Source of the DNA: Acrocarpospora phusangensis
GTDB taxonomy: Bacteria; Actinomycetota; Actinomycetes; Streptosporangiales; Streptosporangiaceae
Direction: 5' to 3'
DNA: 64,000 bases
NCBI RefSeq assembly: GCF_016862995.1
Contig: NZ_BOOA01000002.1
Location: 1-64,000, forward strand
Made by a program: the position numbers and the translations under genes
The notes under the pieces: model-generated
What the model was told of the DNA's origin: nothing
Seen by the model: only the letters and a program-made list of their open reading frames with translations
Databases searched by the model: none
In this document: positions 36,497 through 44,040 of the stretch, one piece after another
How positions within the stretch are numbered: the stretch's first letter is position 1
Layout: every line of letters starts with the position of its first letter

Positions 36497-36949
36497 TCAG
36501 TCGCCGAGGGATTTGCACGGCCGGGAGCGCAGGTCCTTCACGTAGTCGTCCGGGGCGCCGGCCTTCTCCGCCGCGTCCGCGATGATGCCCAGATAGCGGG
36601 CCGAGGGCAGGCCGCCCTCGTAGGAGTCCAGCACGTAGACCCAGGCCAGCACGTCGCCGTCCAGGGTCGCCACCCGGAGCCGGACCCGCCGGTAGATGCC
36701 CAGTTCGAGGCCCGTCCACTGGTCCAGGGAGGCCTCGTCCCACTCGGGCACGTCGTACAGCACCACGAAGACCTGGTCGTGCCGGTCCTCCACGATGGAG
36801 GCGAGGGCGCCCTCCCAGTGCACGTCCTCGCCTCCGAAGGTCAGCCGCCAGCCGACCAGCCAGCCGGTGCCCCGCATCGGAGAGTGCGGGGCACGCTCAG
36901 CCATCTGCTTGGGGTCCATGTTGCTCGCGAACGCGGCGTAGACAGGCAC
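36497..36949 (-). CDS. gamma-glutamylcyclotransferase-like protein
   Basis: 150-aa protein with the GGCT fold pattern: YAAFASNMDPKQMAERAP at the N-terminus corresponds to the YGSN loop; YDVPEWDEASLDQWTGLELG supplies an acidic helix with candidate catalytic Glu; GIYRRVRLRV and YVLDSYEGG follow. Such enzymes release 5-oxoproline from gamma-glutamyl compounds. Given the GCS2 ligase at 20 kb, a gamma-glutamyl substrate is conceivable. M. tuberculosis Rv3304, beside lpdA, is the positional counterpart. GTG at 36949 is 8 nt after TACGCT: leaderless. Confidence 0.8.
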   Translation of the reverse strand: MPVYAAFASNMDPKQMAERAPHSPMRGTGWLVGWRLTFGGEDVHWEGALASIVEDRHDQVFVVLYDVPEWDEASLDQWTGLELGIYRRVRLRVATLDGDVLAWVYVLDSYEGGLPSARYLGIIADAAEKAGAPDDYVKDLRSRPCKSLGD

Positions 36950-36963
36950 AGCGTCCTAGCGTA
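36950..36963 (-). promoter_or_regulatory. -10 element for leaderless GGCT-like transcript
   Basis: TACGCT at 36963-36958 (minus strand), 8 nt before GTG 36949, no SD. Same hexamer and near-same spacing as the PNP gene. Confidence 0.5.
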
Positions 36964-37062
36964 ATCCAAGATCGCTATGCGGCGCCCGGTCGCGGCCATT
37001 CCGCGTAGGCGCGTCCATTGCGCGTAACCCCATTCGTTAAGCACCCGGGCGTATACGCGAGA

Positions 37063-38463
37063 ATGGGGTATGTGACGAGGATCGTGATCATCGGTGGCGG
37101 GCCCGGCGGCTACGAATCGGCCTTGGTCGCCGCGCAACTCGGCGCCCAGGTGACCGTCGTCGAACAGGACGGGCCGGGCGGCGCCTGCGTGCTGACCGAC
37201 TGCGTGCCGTCCAAGACCCTGATCGCCTCGTCCGTGCGCAAGCAGGCGCTGCTGGACGCCGAGTCGCTGGGGGTCTACCTCACCGGCGGCGAGGACGGCG
37301 ACGTGGGTGACGCCGTGGCCGACATGCCGCTGGTCAACGGCCGCGTCAAGGAGCTCGCCCGGGCCCAGTCCGCCGACATCGCCGCCCGGCTCTCCGCCGA
37401 GAACGTCGAGGTCATCCGCGCCCCCGGACGGCTGCTCGACCCCCAGTCCGTACGGGCGGGGGACCGCACCATCCGCGCCGACGTGGTCATCGTGGCCACC
37501 GGAGCCACCCCCAGGGTCCTGCCCGGCGCCGAACCCGACGGCGAGCGCATCCTCACCTGGCGTCAGATGTACGACCTGACGGAGCTGCCGGAGAACCTCA
37601 TCGTGGTCGGCTCCGGGGTGACCGGGGCCGAGTTCGCGGGGGCGTACCAGTCGCTGGGCTCCGAGGTCACGCTGGTGTCCAGCCGGGACCGCATGATGCC
37701 CAACGAGGACGCCGACGCCGCCGAGGTGCTCGAAGCCGTCTACCGGCGGCGCGGCATGAACGTGATGGGCCGCTCCCGGGCCGCCTCGGTCAAACGCACC
37801 GCGCACGGCGTCGTCGTCACGCTGGAGGACGGCAGGACCGCCGAAGGCACCCACTGCCTGATGACCGTCGGCATGGTGCCCAACACCTCCGGCATCGGCC
37901 TGGAGGACAACGGCGTCAAACTCGACCGCAACGGCTTCATCGAGGTGGACAAGGTGTCCAGGACCTCGGCCCCCGGCGTGTACGCGGCGGGCGACTGCAC
38001 CGGCGTGCTCATGCTGGCCTCGGTGGCCGCCATGCAGGGCCGGATCGCCGTCTGGCACGCGCTCGGCGAAGCCGTACAGCCGATCCGGCTGGCCACGGTG
38101 GCCTCCAACATCTTCACCGACCCCGAGATCGCCGCCGTCGGCGTCTCGCAGCGGCAGGTCGAAGCGGGCGAGATCGAGGCGAAGGTCGTCAAGCTGCCGC
38201 TGGCCACCAACGCGCGGGCGAAGATGCAGGGCTTCAACGACGGCTTCGTCAAGCTGTTCTGCCGCCCGAACACCGGCATCGTGCTGGGCGGCGTGGTCGT
38301 CGCGCCGCGCGCCTCCGAGCTCATCCTGGCCCTGTCCGTGGCCGTCCAGCACCGGCTGACCGTGGACCAGCTGGCCCACACCTTCGCCGTCTACCCGTCG
38401 CTGTCCGGCTCGATCACCGAGGCCGCCCGGCGGCTCATGTCCCCCCTGACCGCCGGGATCTAG
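37063..38463 (+). CDS. flavoprotein disulfide reductase / NAD(P)H-quinone dehydrogenase (LpdA-like)
   Basis: 466-aa two-dinucleotide-domain FAD enzyme. FAD loop VIIGGGPGGYESALVAAQLG, the CxxxxC segment GGACVLTDCVPSKTL (Cys42, Cys47), NAD(P) loop VVGSGVTGAEFAGAYQSLGS and the FAD motif GVYAAGDCTG. The C-terminal interface domain lacks the His-x4-Glu base of true disulfide reductases (AVYPSLSGSITEAA in its place). This is as in M. tuberculosis LpdA (Rv3303c), a quinone reductase, yet here both redox cysteines are present. Start: ATG 37063 or GTG 37072; a 10-bp palindrome GCGTATACGC (37049-37058) lies just upstream. Divergent from the GGCT-like gene. Confidence 0.88.
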   Translation: MGYVTRIVIIGGGPGGYESALVAAQLGAQVTVVEQDGPGGACVLTDCVPSKTLIASSVRKQALLDAESLGVYLTGGEDGDVGDAVADMPLVNGRVKELARAQSADIAARLSAENVEVIRAPGRLLDPQSVRAGDRTIRADVVIVATGATPRVLPGAEPDGERILTWRQMYDLTELPENLIVVGSGVTGAEFAGAYQSLGSEVTLVSSRDRMMPNEDADAAEVLEAVYRRRGMNVMGRSRAASVKRTAHGVVVTLEDGRTAEGTHCLMTVGMVPNTSGIGLEDNGVKLDRNGFIEVDKVSRTSAPGVYAAGDCTGVLMLASVAAMQGRIAVWHALGEAVQPIRLATVASNIFTDPEIAAVGVSQRQVEAGEIEAKVVKLPLATNARAKMQGFNDGFVKLFCRPNTGIVLGGVVVAPRASELILALSVAVQHRLTVDQLAHTFAVYPSLSGSITEAARRLMSPLTAGI

Positions 38464-38519
38464 CCTCCGTTTAGTGCGATAGCTGCTGACCTGCGACGAA
38501 GCGCCATCCGCGAAACCGT

Positions 38520-39779
38520 TTAGCGGGGAGCCCGGCCCATGGTGGCCCTGACCCGGTGCAGCGCCTGCCGCCCGTGATGCACGGCCACGGCCGCCGCGTG
38601 CAGCTCACCGGGCGTGCGGGCCAGCATCAGCGCCCGCTTCGCCGCCTCGTACGCGTCCAGCGCCGCCCGCCAGTCGTGGCTGGGCCCGCTCACCGCATTC
38701 ACCTTCATCTCGAAGTCCAGCGTGTCGATCTCCTCGCCGAACCGGGTCACGTCCTCCTCGGCGGCGTGCCTGGCCATCGTGAACGTGGCGTGGGAACGCT
38801 TCCTGCGGCCGCTCGTGAGGCCCCAGACCAGCAGCGTCATGCTCAGGCCGAACGCGCTGACCAGCACCACGATGAACGCGGGCGACAGGCCGCCCGACGA
38901 CCTCCGCGCGGGCTCGGTGTCGCTCTCCCCGCCGGAGGGCTCGCCGTCCCCGGCGGGCGGTTCTGTCTCGGTGGCGGGCGCGATGACCGCGTCGTCGGGC
39001 ACGTTGGTGCCCTCGCCGCGCGCCCCCGTCAGGTTCAGGTCGCTCGCCTGGATGAACGAGGCGCCCTCGATGATGGCCCCGGTGAAGTCGGCGCCCTGCA
39101 GTTCGGCCTGGGTGAAGACGGCCTCGGTCAGGTCGGCGTCCTTGAACACCGCGTGCTGGAGCGCGGCCTGGCCCAGCTTCACGTCCTTGAGCTTGGCCCC
39201 GGTGAAGTCGGCCGTCCGCGCCTTGATCTGGCCCAGGGTGGCCTGGTTGAGGTCGGCCCCGCCCAGCTTGGCGTTGGTGAAGGTGGCCTGGGTGAGCACC
39301 GCCCGGGTCAGCACCGCCTTGCGCAGGTCCGCGTGCGGGAACTCGGCCTGGCCGGCCTCGGCGTCGATCAGGATCGCGTTGCGCAGGTCGGCCTGCTTGG
39401 CCCGCAGCTGCCCGAGGTCGGCCGCGGTCAGGTCGGCGCCGCGCAGGTCCGCGTACTCCAGGTGGGCCTGGGTGAGGTCGGCCTCCTTGAGGGACGCGCC
39501 GCGCAGCACCGCGCCGCTCAGATCGCGCTGGGTCAGGTCCAGCTCGTCCAGCTTCGCGTTGGTGAGCGTCGCGCAGCGCAGGTTCGCGGGCAGCTGCTCG
39601 ACCCGGGTGAAACGTTTGCCGGCCAGATTCGGGCCGCTCCCGACCGCGCACGGACGGGCGGCGGACTCGGCGGGGCCGGCCGGCAGCATGATCGCCATGG
39701 CGAGGCCGAGTAAGACGGTGATGAGCGCGGCGGCTAAAGCCACGAAAAGCGGGGTGATTCGGGGGGTGATGCGGCGCAC
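38520..39779 (-). CDS. membrane-anchored pentapeptide-repeat protein
   Basis: 419-aa protein. TM helix 1 (about residues 9-33), then an extracellular block (about 60-240) of pentapeptide repeats of A(D/N)Lxx type, e.g. ADLTQAHLEYADLRGADLTA, forming a right-handed beta helix. An acidic Pro/Gly/Ser linker and TM2 (about 280-302, FIVVLVSAFGLSMTLLVW) lead to a cytoplasmic tail with EEDVTRFGEEIDTLD and DWRAALDAYEAAKRAL. That tail is shared with the next upstream gene. GTG at 39779 has AGGAGG 5 nt upstream; GTG at 39800 precedes the SD. Function unknown. Confidence 0.82.
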   Translation of the reverse strand: MRRITPRITPLFVALAAALITVLLGLAMAIMLPAGPAESAARPCAVGSGPNLAGKRFTRVEQLPANLRCATLTNAKLDELDLTQRDLSGAVLRGASLKEADLTQAHLEYADLRGADLTAADLGQLRAKQADLRNAILIDAEAGQAEFPHADLRKAVLTRAVLTQATFTNAKLGGADLNQATLGQIKARTADFTGAKLKDVKLGQAALQHAVFKDADLTEAVFTQAELQGADFTGAIIEGASFIQASDLNLTGARGEGTNVPDDAVIAPATETEPPAGDGEPSGGESDTEPARRSSGGLSPAFIVVLVSAFGLSMTLLVWGLTSGRRKRSHATFTMARHAAEEDVTRFGEEIDTLDFEMKVNAVSGPSHDWRAALDAYEAAKRALMLARTPGELHAAAVAVHHGRQALHRVRATMGRAPR

Positions 39780-39906
39780 GGGGTCCTCCTGGGGAAACAC
39801 CAGGATTCTCCCATGGCCGCTTGAAATCCCCTTGCAGCCGTCTTACCGGCAGTCCGGCCAGCCCCAGCCGTTCCAGCTGTCCCGCCGTCCTGCCGGTTCG
39901 GCCGGT

Positions 39907-41286
39907 TTACCAGTCGCCGCCGCCGAAATCGCCACCACCGAAGTCGCCGCCGCCCCAATCGCCGCCGCCGCCACCCCAGTCGCCACCGCCGCCGTCGGCG
40001 GCCAGACCGTCGGCGTAGCCCGCGCCGTACCCACCCATGCCCCAGCCGCCGAAGGCGCTGCCGAGCATGGTGCCGACCAGCATGCCGGTCAGCAGGCTGC
40101 CGCCGTCGAACCCGCCGTAGTACCCCGACGCGTACGGCTGGTAGGCCGGGCCCGCGTTCCAGTACGGCGCGCGCTGCCCGTTGGGGAGCACGACCTCGCG
40201 CATCTGCGGGTCGAAGCCGCGCTCGATGGCCTGGGCGTCCATCGCGCAGGCGGGCACGTCCCTGAGGGCGCCGCCGGGCGGGGCCCAGCGCACGTTCCGG
40301 ACCGAGGGCCCGTGCTGCGGGTTGAAGAAGCAGGGGGCCAGCCGCTCCGGCACCGGCTCCTGGTTCATCTTCGCCTTGACCACGGCCAGCGCGTAACGGC
40401 CGTCCTCCAGCGTGGCGGTGACCGTGCGCAGCTCATCCGGCCGCTTGGTCGCGGCCAGTTCCGTCTTGGCCTTCTCGTAGGAGTCGAGGGCGTGCTGCCA
40501 GTCGTGGTCGGTGCCGGCGGCCGGGAGCATGCGGGCGTCCAGGTCCAGCGCGGTGATCTCCTCGCCGAACTTGGTCACGTCCTCCTCCACCGTCCGCTTG
40601 ACGGCGGCCAGCTCGGCGGCCTCCCTGGCCTCACGCTGCCGCTTCATCCGGCGCGAGATGAACCACAGGCCACCGCCGCCGACCACGGCGACGCCGAGCA
40701 ACCCGTACCAGATCGCGGCGGAGCCGGCGCCCGGGTTGGCCATCGACTCCGGCCGCTGCGCCTTGCGTGATTCACCGCCGGCGACCAGGTTGACCCGGTT
40801 CACGAAGTCCTGCATGCCGGTGACCACGTCGCCGTTGTGCTGGGTGGCCAGATTGGCCAGGATGGCGGGCGCGCCGCTCGGGATCGCCGAGGACCCCGCG
40901 AACAGGCTCATACCGTCCAGCACCGCCACCGTGGCGGCGGATCGGCCGGCCTTGTCGAGGGCGGCGATGGTCCGGGTGATGAACTGGCCCGCCTCGGCCT
41001 CGGTGACCGAGCCGTCCGGCAGCGCCACCGCGTAGATCTTGGACTTGGAGCCCTTCAGTGCCTCGCGCACACCGGACTGCTGCTCGGAGCTGAGCGGTGA
41101 GCCCGACAGGACGAAGAGCGGGTCTCCGGACCGCCAGGCGGCCACCGCGGTCGCGACATCAGGCGGAGCGGCGGCGGCGTTGGCCACCGGGGTGAACAGG
41201 AACGTGGAGAAGAGCAGCGCCACCAGCCCGGTCAGCAGAGCCGCCGCGGCGGCCTTCAGGCGGGTCGGCGAGTGGGTCTTGGTCAC
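39907..41286 (-). CDS. membrane protein with shared cytoplasmic tail and Gly/Asp/Trp C-terminus
   Basis: 459-aa protein. Signal/TM (about 10-36, ALLTGLVALLFSTFLFTPV), an extracellular alpha/beta domain (about 45-150, FVLSGSPLSSEQQSGVREAL...IYAVALPDG), TM2 (about 195-215), then a basic coiled-coil-like stretch. The tail has EEDVTKFGEEITALDLD and DHDWQHALDSYEKAKTEL. A Cys-containing domain (CFFNPQHGPS, VPACAMDAQAIERG) and a repetitive end of GGGDW/GGGDF units follow. The glycine/Trp end recalls TPM-domain (YgcG) proteins. Located 127 nt before the pentapeptide gene, same strand, sharing a tail. GTG 41286 with AAGGAGG. Confidence 0.75.
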   Translation of the reverse strand: MTKTHSPTRLKAAAAALLTGLVALLFSTFLFTPVANAAAAPPDVATAVAAWRSGDPLFVLSGSPLSSEQQSGVREALKGSKSKIYAVALPDGSVTEAEAGQFITRTIAALDKAGRSAATVAVLDGMSLFAGSSAIPSGAPAILANLATQHNGDVVTGMQDFVNRVNLVAGGESRKAQRPESMANPGAGSAAIWYGLLGVAVVGGGGLWFISRRMKRQREAREAAELAAVKRTVEEDVTKFGEEITALDLDARMLPAAGTDHDWQHALDSYEKAKTELAATKRPDELRTVTATLEDGRYALAVVKAKMNQEPVPERLAPCFFNPQHGPSVRNVRWAPPGGALRDVPACAMDAQAIERGFDPQMREVVLPNGQRAPYWNAGPAYQPYASGYYGGFDGGSLLTGMLVGTMLGSAFGGWGMGGYGAGYADGLAADGGGGDWGGGGGDWGGGDFGGGDFGGGDW

Positions 41287-41381
41287 GGCTTTACGGCCTC
41301 CTTCGCCCTTCAGGACGAACGGCGAGTCGCGATGGTTCCTCACTGACCACCGTATCCGCCGGACGGCGGACCCACGCACGC

Positions 41382-43127
41382 TCAGGCGTCCTTGATCTCA
41401 CAGATGACCGAACCGGCGGTGACCGTCTGGCCGACCGCCGCCGCCAGGCCCGTGATCGTGCCGGATTTGTGGGCGGTCAGCGGCTGCTCCATCTTCATCG
41501 CCTCCAGCACGACCACGACGTCCCCGGCGGACACCGCGTCCCCATCCGCGGCCACCACCTTCACGATCGTCCCCTGCATCGGGCTGACCAGCGCGTCCCC
41601 GCTGGTCACCGCCTTCCGGGCCGAGCCGCCGCCGCGCCTGGGCGCCCGCCGCTCCTCTTTCACGCCGGTACGGCTCCCGAACCCGGCCGGCAGCACCACC
41701 TCCAGGCGTTTCCCGCCCACCTCCACCGTGATCCGCTCCCGGGCCTCGGGCTCGGCCGCCTCGGAGGGCCCCTCGTACGGCGGGATCCGGTTCACGAACT
41801 CGGTCTCGATCCAGCGGGTGTGCACCGAGAACGGCTCACCGGTGAACGCCGGGTCGGTGACGACCGCCCGGTGGAAGGGCAGCACGGTCGGCATGCCGTC
41901 GATCTCGAACTCGGCCAGCGCCCGCCGGGCCCGCTCCAGCGCCTGCTTCCGGGTCGCGCCCGTCACGATCAGCTTCGCCACCAGGGAGTCGAACGACTGC
42001 GGGACGGTCATCCCGGCCTCGTAGCCGGAATCCAGCCGTACGCCCGGACCCGCCGGGGTGCGCATCGCCAGCAGGGTGCCCGGGGCGGGCAGGAAGCCTC
42101 GGCCCGCGTCCTCCGCGTTGATCCGGAACTCCAGCGAGTGGCCGCGCAGCACCGGGTCGTCGTAGCCGATCGGCTCGCCGTCGGCGATCCGGAACATCTC
42201 GCGGACCAGGTCCACGCCCGCGACCTCCTCCGTCACCGGGTGCTCCACCTGGAGGCGGGTGTTGACCTCCAGGAAGGAGATCGTGCCGTCCTGGCCGACC
42301 AGGAACTCGCAGGTGCCGGCGCCCACGTAGCCCGCCTCGCGGAGGATGGCCTTGGAGCTGTCGTACAGCAGGGTCAGCTGCTCCCCGGTGAGGAACGGCG
42401 CGGGGGCCTCCTCGACCAGCTTCTGGTGGCGGCGCTGCAGGGAGCAGTCCCGGGTGCTCACCACGACCACGTTGCCGTGCGTGTCGGCCAGGCACTGCGT
42501 CTCCACGTGGCGGGGGCGGTCCAGGTAGCGCTCGACGAAACACTCGCCCCGGCCGAAGGCGGTGACGGCCTCGCGGACCGCCGACTCGTACAGGTCGGGG
42601 ATCTCGGCGAGGGTCCTGGCCACCTTGAGGCCGCGCCCGCCGCCGCCGAACGCCGCCTTGATCGCGATCGGCAGGCCGTGCTCCGAGGCGAAGGCGACCA
42701 CCTCGTCCACGCCGGACACCGGGTCCGCCGTGCCCGCCACCAGCGGCGCGCCCACACGCTGGGCGATGTGCCGGGCCTGGACCTTGTCGCCCAGCGCCAC
42801 GATCGCCGACGGGGGCGGGCCGATCCAGGTCAGGCCCGCGTCCAGGACGGCCTGGGCGAAGTCGGCGTTCTCGGCAAGGAAGCCGTAACCGGGGTGCACC
42901 GCGTCGGCCCCGGTCTCCCGGGCCACCGCGAGGATCTTCCCGATGTCCAGGTACGTCTCCGCCGGGCTCTGGCCGTTCAGCGCGCGGGCCTCGTCGGCCG
43001 TACGCACGTGCAGCGCGTCCAGGTCCTGGTCGGCGTAGACGGCGACGCTGCCCAGGCCGGCGTCCGCGCACGCGCGGGCGATCCGAACGGCGATCTCGCC
43101 GCGATTGGCGATCAGGACCTTCTCCAC
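41382..43127 (-). CDS. accA: acetyl/propionyl-CoA carboxylase alpha subunit (biotin carboxylase + BCCP)
   Basis: 581-aa protein with biotin carboxylase (about residues 1-445) and a C-terminal biotin carrier domain (about 515-581). [27 protein letters not shown], the ATP-grasp Gly loop [16 protein letters not shown]-type [26 protein letters not shown] (catalytic Arg/Glu) and [11 protein letters not shown] (biotin Lys) are present. It provides carboxybiotin for acetyl- or propionyl-CoA carboxylation with a separate beta subunit not in the window. GTG has GGGAGGAG upstream. M. tuberculosis AccA3 is the counterpart. Confidence 0.94.
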   Translation of the reverse strand: MEKVLIANRGEIAVRIARACADAGLGSVAVYADQDLDALHVRTADEARALNGQSPAETYLDIGKILAVARETGADAVHPGYGFLAENADFAQAVLDAGLTWIGPPPSAIVALGDKVQARHIAQRVGAPLVAGTADPVSGVDEVVAFASEHGLPIAIKAAFGGGGRGLKVARTLAEIPDLYESAVREAVTAFGRGECFVERYLDRPRHVETQCLADTHGNVVVVSTRDCSLQRRHQKLVEEAPAPFLTGEQLTLLYDSSKAILREAGYVGAGTCEFLVGQDGTISFLEVNTRLQVEHPVTEEVAGVDLVREMFRIADGEPIGYDDPVLRGHSLEFRINAEDAGRGFLPAPGTLLAMRTPAGPGVRLDSGYEAGMTVPQSFDSLVAKLIVTGATRKQALERARRALAEFEIDGMPTVLPFHRAVVTDPAFTGEPFSVHTRWIETEFVNRIPPYEGPSEAAEPEARERITVEVGGKRLEVVLPAGFGSRTGVKEERRAPRRGGGSARKAVTSGDALVSPMQGTIVKVVAADGDAVSAGDVVVVLEAMKMEQPLTAHKSGTITGLAAAVGQTVTAGSVICEIKDA

Positions 43128-43340
43128 CGGATCTCCTCCCCTGACTTCAAGCCTGACATGGGGAAGTGTAAGCAGGCCCTTTGTGGTTTCCGATCCGGCC
43201 CCTTGCTCTTTTACAGATCCCTACTAATACGGCTGGCTGACGGCTCCTGACAGCTCTCATAACCGCTGGGCATAACCGGGGCAATTCCCGTCCCCGAGAT
43301 CTACGGTGAGGGCGCCCATACGTCGGCGAAGGGAAACGAG

Positions 43341-43613
43341 ATGAGTCACAGCTTGCTCGGCGGCGACCCCGCGGAAATGCAGAGCATGGCCGCGCAGTTC
43401 ACCCAGCAGGCAGACCAGGTCCGGGCGACCATGGCCAACCTCGACCGCGAAGCGGCCAAGGTCGGCACCGTCTGGACCGGCGCCGGAGCACAGCGCTTCA
43501 AGGACTCCTGGCAGAGTTACCGCGCCGCATTCCAGCGCATGTCCGAGGAACTCAACGAGGCGTCCCGGGTGATCAACACCTACCGAGGGAACATCGAGTC
43601 GGCGACCCGCTGA
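43341..43613 (+). CDS. WXG100 family (ESAT-6-like) T7SS protein
   Basis: 90-aa helical-hairpin protein. The turn motif is Trp45-Thr-Gly (VWTGAGAQRF). Two amphipathic helices flank it, with MQSMAAQFTQQADQVRATM before and FKDSWQSYRAAFQRMSEELN after. The length and motif are those of secreted EsxA/EsxB proteins. The C-terminal export signal YxxxD/E is present as YRGNIE. AAGGGA precedes the ATG. It is alone rather than paired, and converges on an EccC-like ATPase gene 428 nt away. Other T7SS parts (EccB, D, E, MycP) are not in the window. Confidence 0.92.
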   Translation: MSHSLLGGDPAEMQSMAAQFTQQADQVRATMANLDREAAKVGTVWTGAGAQRFKDSWQSYRAAFQRMSEELNEASRVINTYRGNIESATR

Positions 43614-43698
43614 CCCGGGGTTCGGGACGGCGGCCTGGATGGGAGTGGCACTCCCCGACACAACCAGCAGGCCGCGCCCCAGCCCGTACGGACGAACC

Positions 43699-43980
43699 GG
43701 CAGGGCCCGCGCCCCTGCCTGTACCCGGTCAGGACCTGTATCCCTGTTTCGCAGGGAGATGAGCCGCCCCTGCCCGTTAGAGGCGACTGGCAGGGGTCCG
43801 CGCCTCCTGCCTGTGCCTGGTCAGGACCTGTGCCCCTGTTTCGTGGGGAGATGAGCCGCCCCTGCCCGTTAGAGGCGACTGGCAGGGGTCCGCGCCTCCT
43901 GCCTGTACCTGGTCAGGACCGGTGCCCCTGTCTCGTAGGGGACGAGCCGCCCTGCCCGTGAGAGGGGGCAGGGTCCGCGC
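43699..43980. repeat. 92-bp tandem repeats with alternating hairpins between wxg100 and eccC
   Basis: The 427-nt gap 43614-44040 holds no gene. From 43699 to about 43980 it consists of about three copies of a 92/91-bp unit (GATGAG at 43758 and 43850, GACGAG at 43941). Each has CCCCTGCC and GGCAGGGG arms (43767-43774 with 43789-43796; 43859-43866 with 43881-43888; CCCTGCCC/GGGCAGGG 43950-43957 with 43966-43973). An outer CCTGCC lets each GGCAGG pair forward instead. The position suits a two-way transcription barrier. Confidence 0.8.
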
Positions 43981-44040
43981 CCCCGCCGGGTTGGGACACG
44001 ATGACGGGGGCTTTTGGCTTTCCTGGGTTTGGGAGACGCT

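Noticed and set aside
43699-43980. CRISPR-like or tRNA-like structure in the wxg100-eccC gap
   Set aside because: Units are directly adjacent 92-bp tandem repeats without unique spacers, and the hairpins do not fold as a cloverleaf with a CCA-type acceptor.
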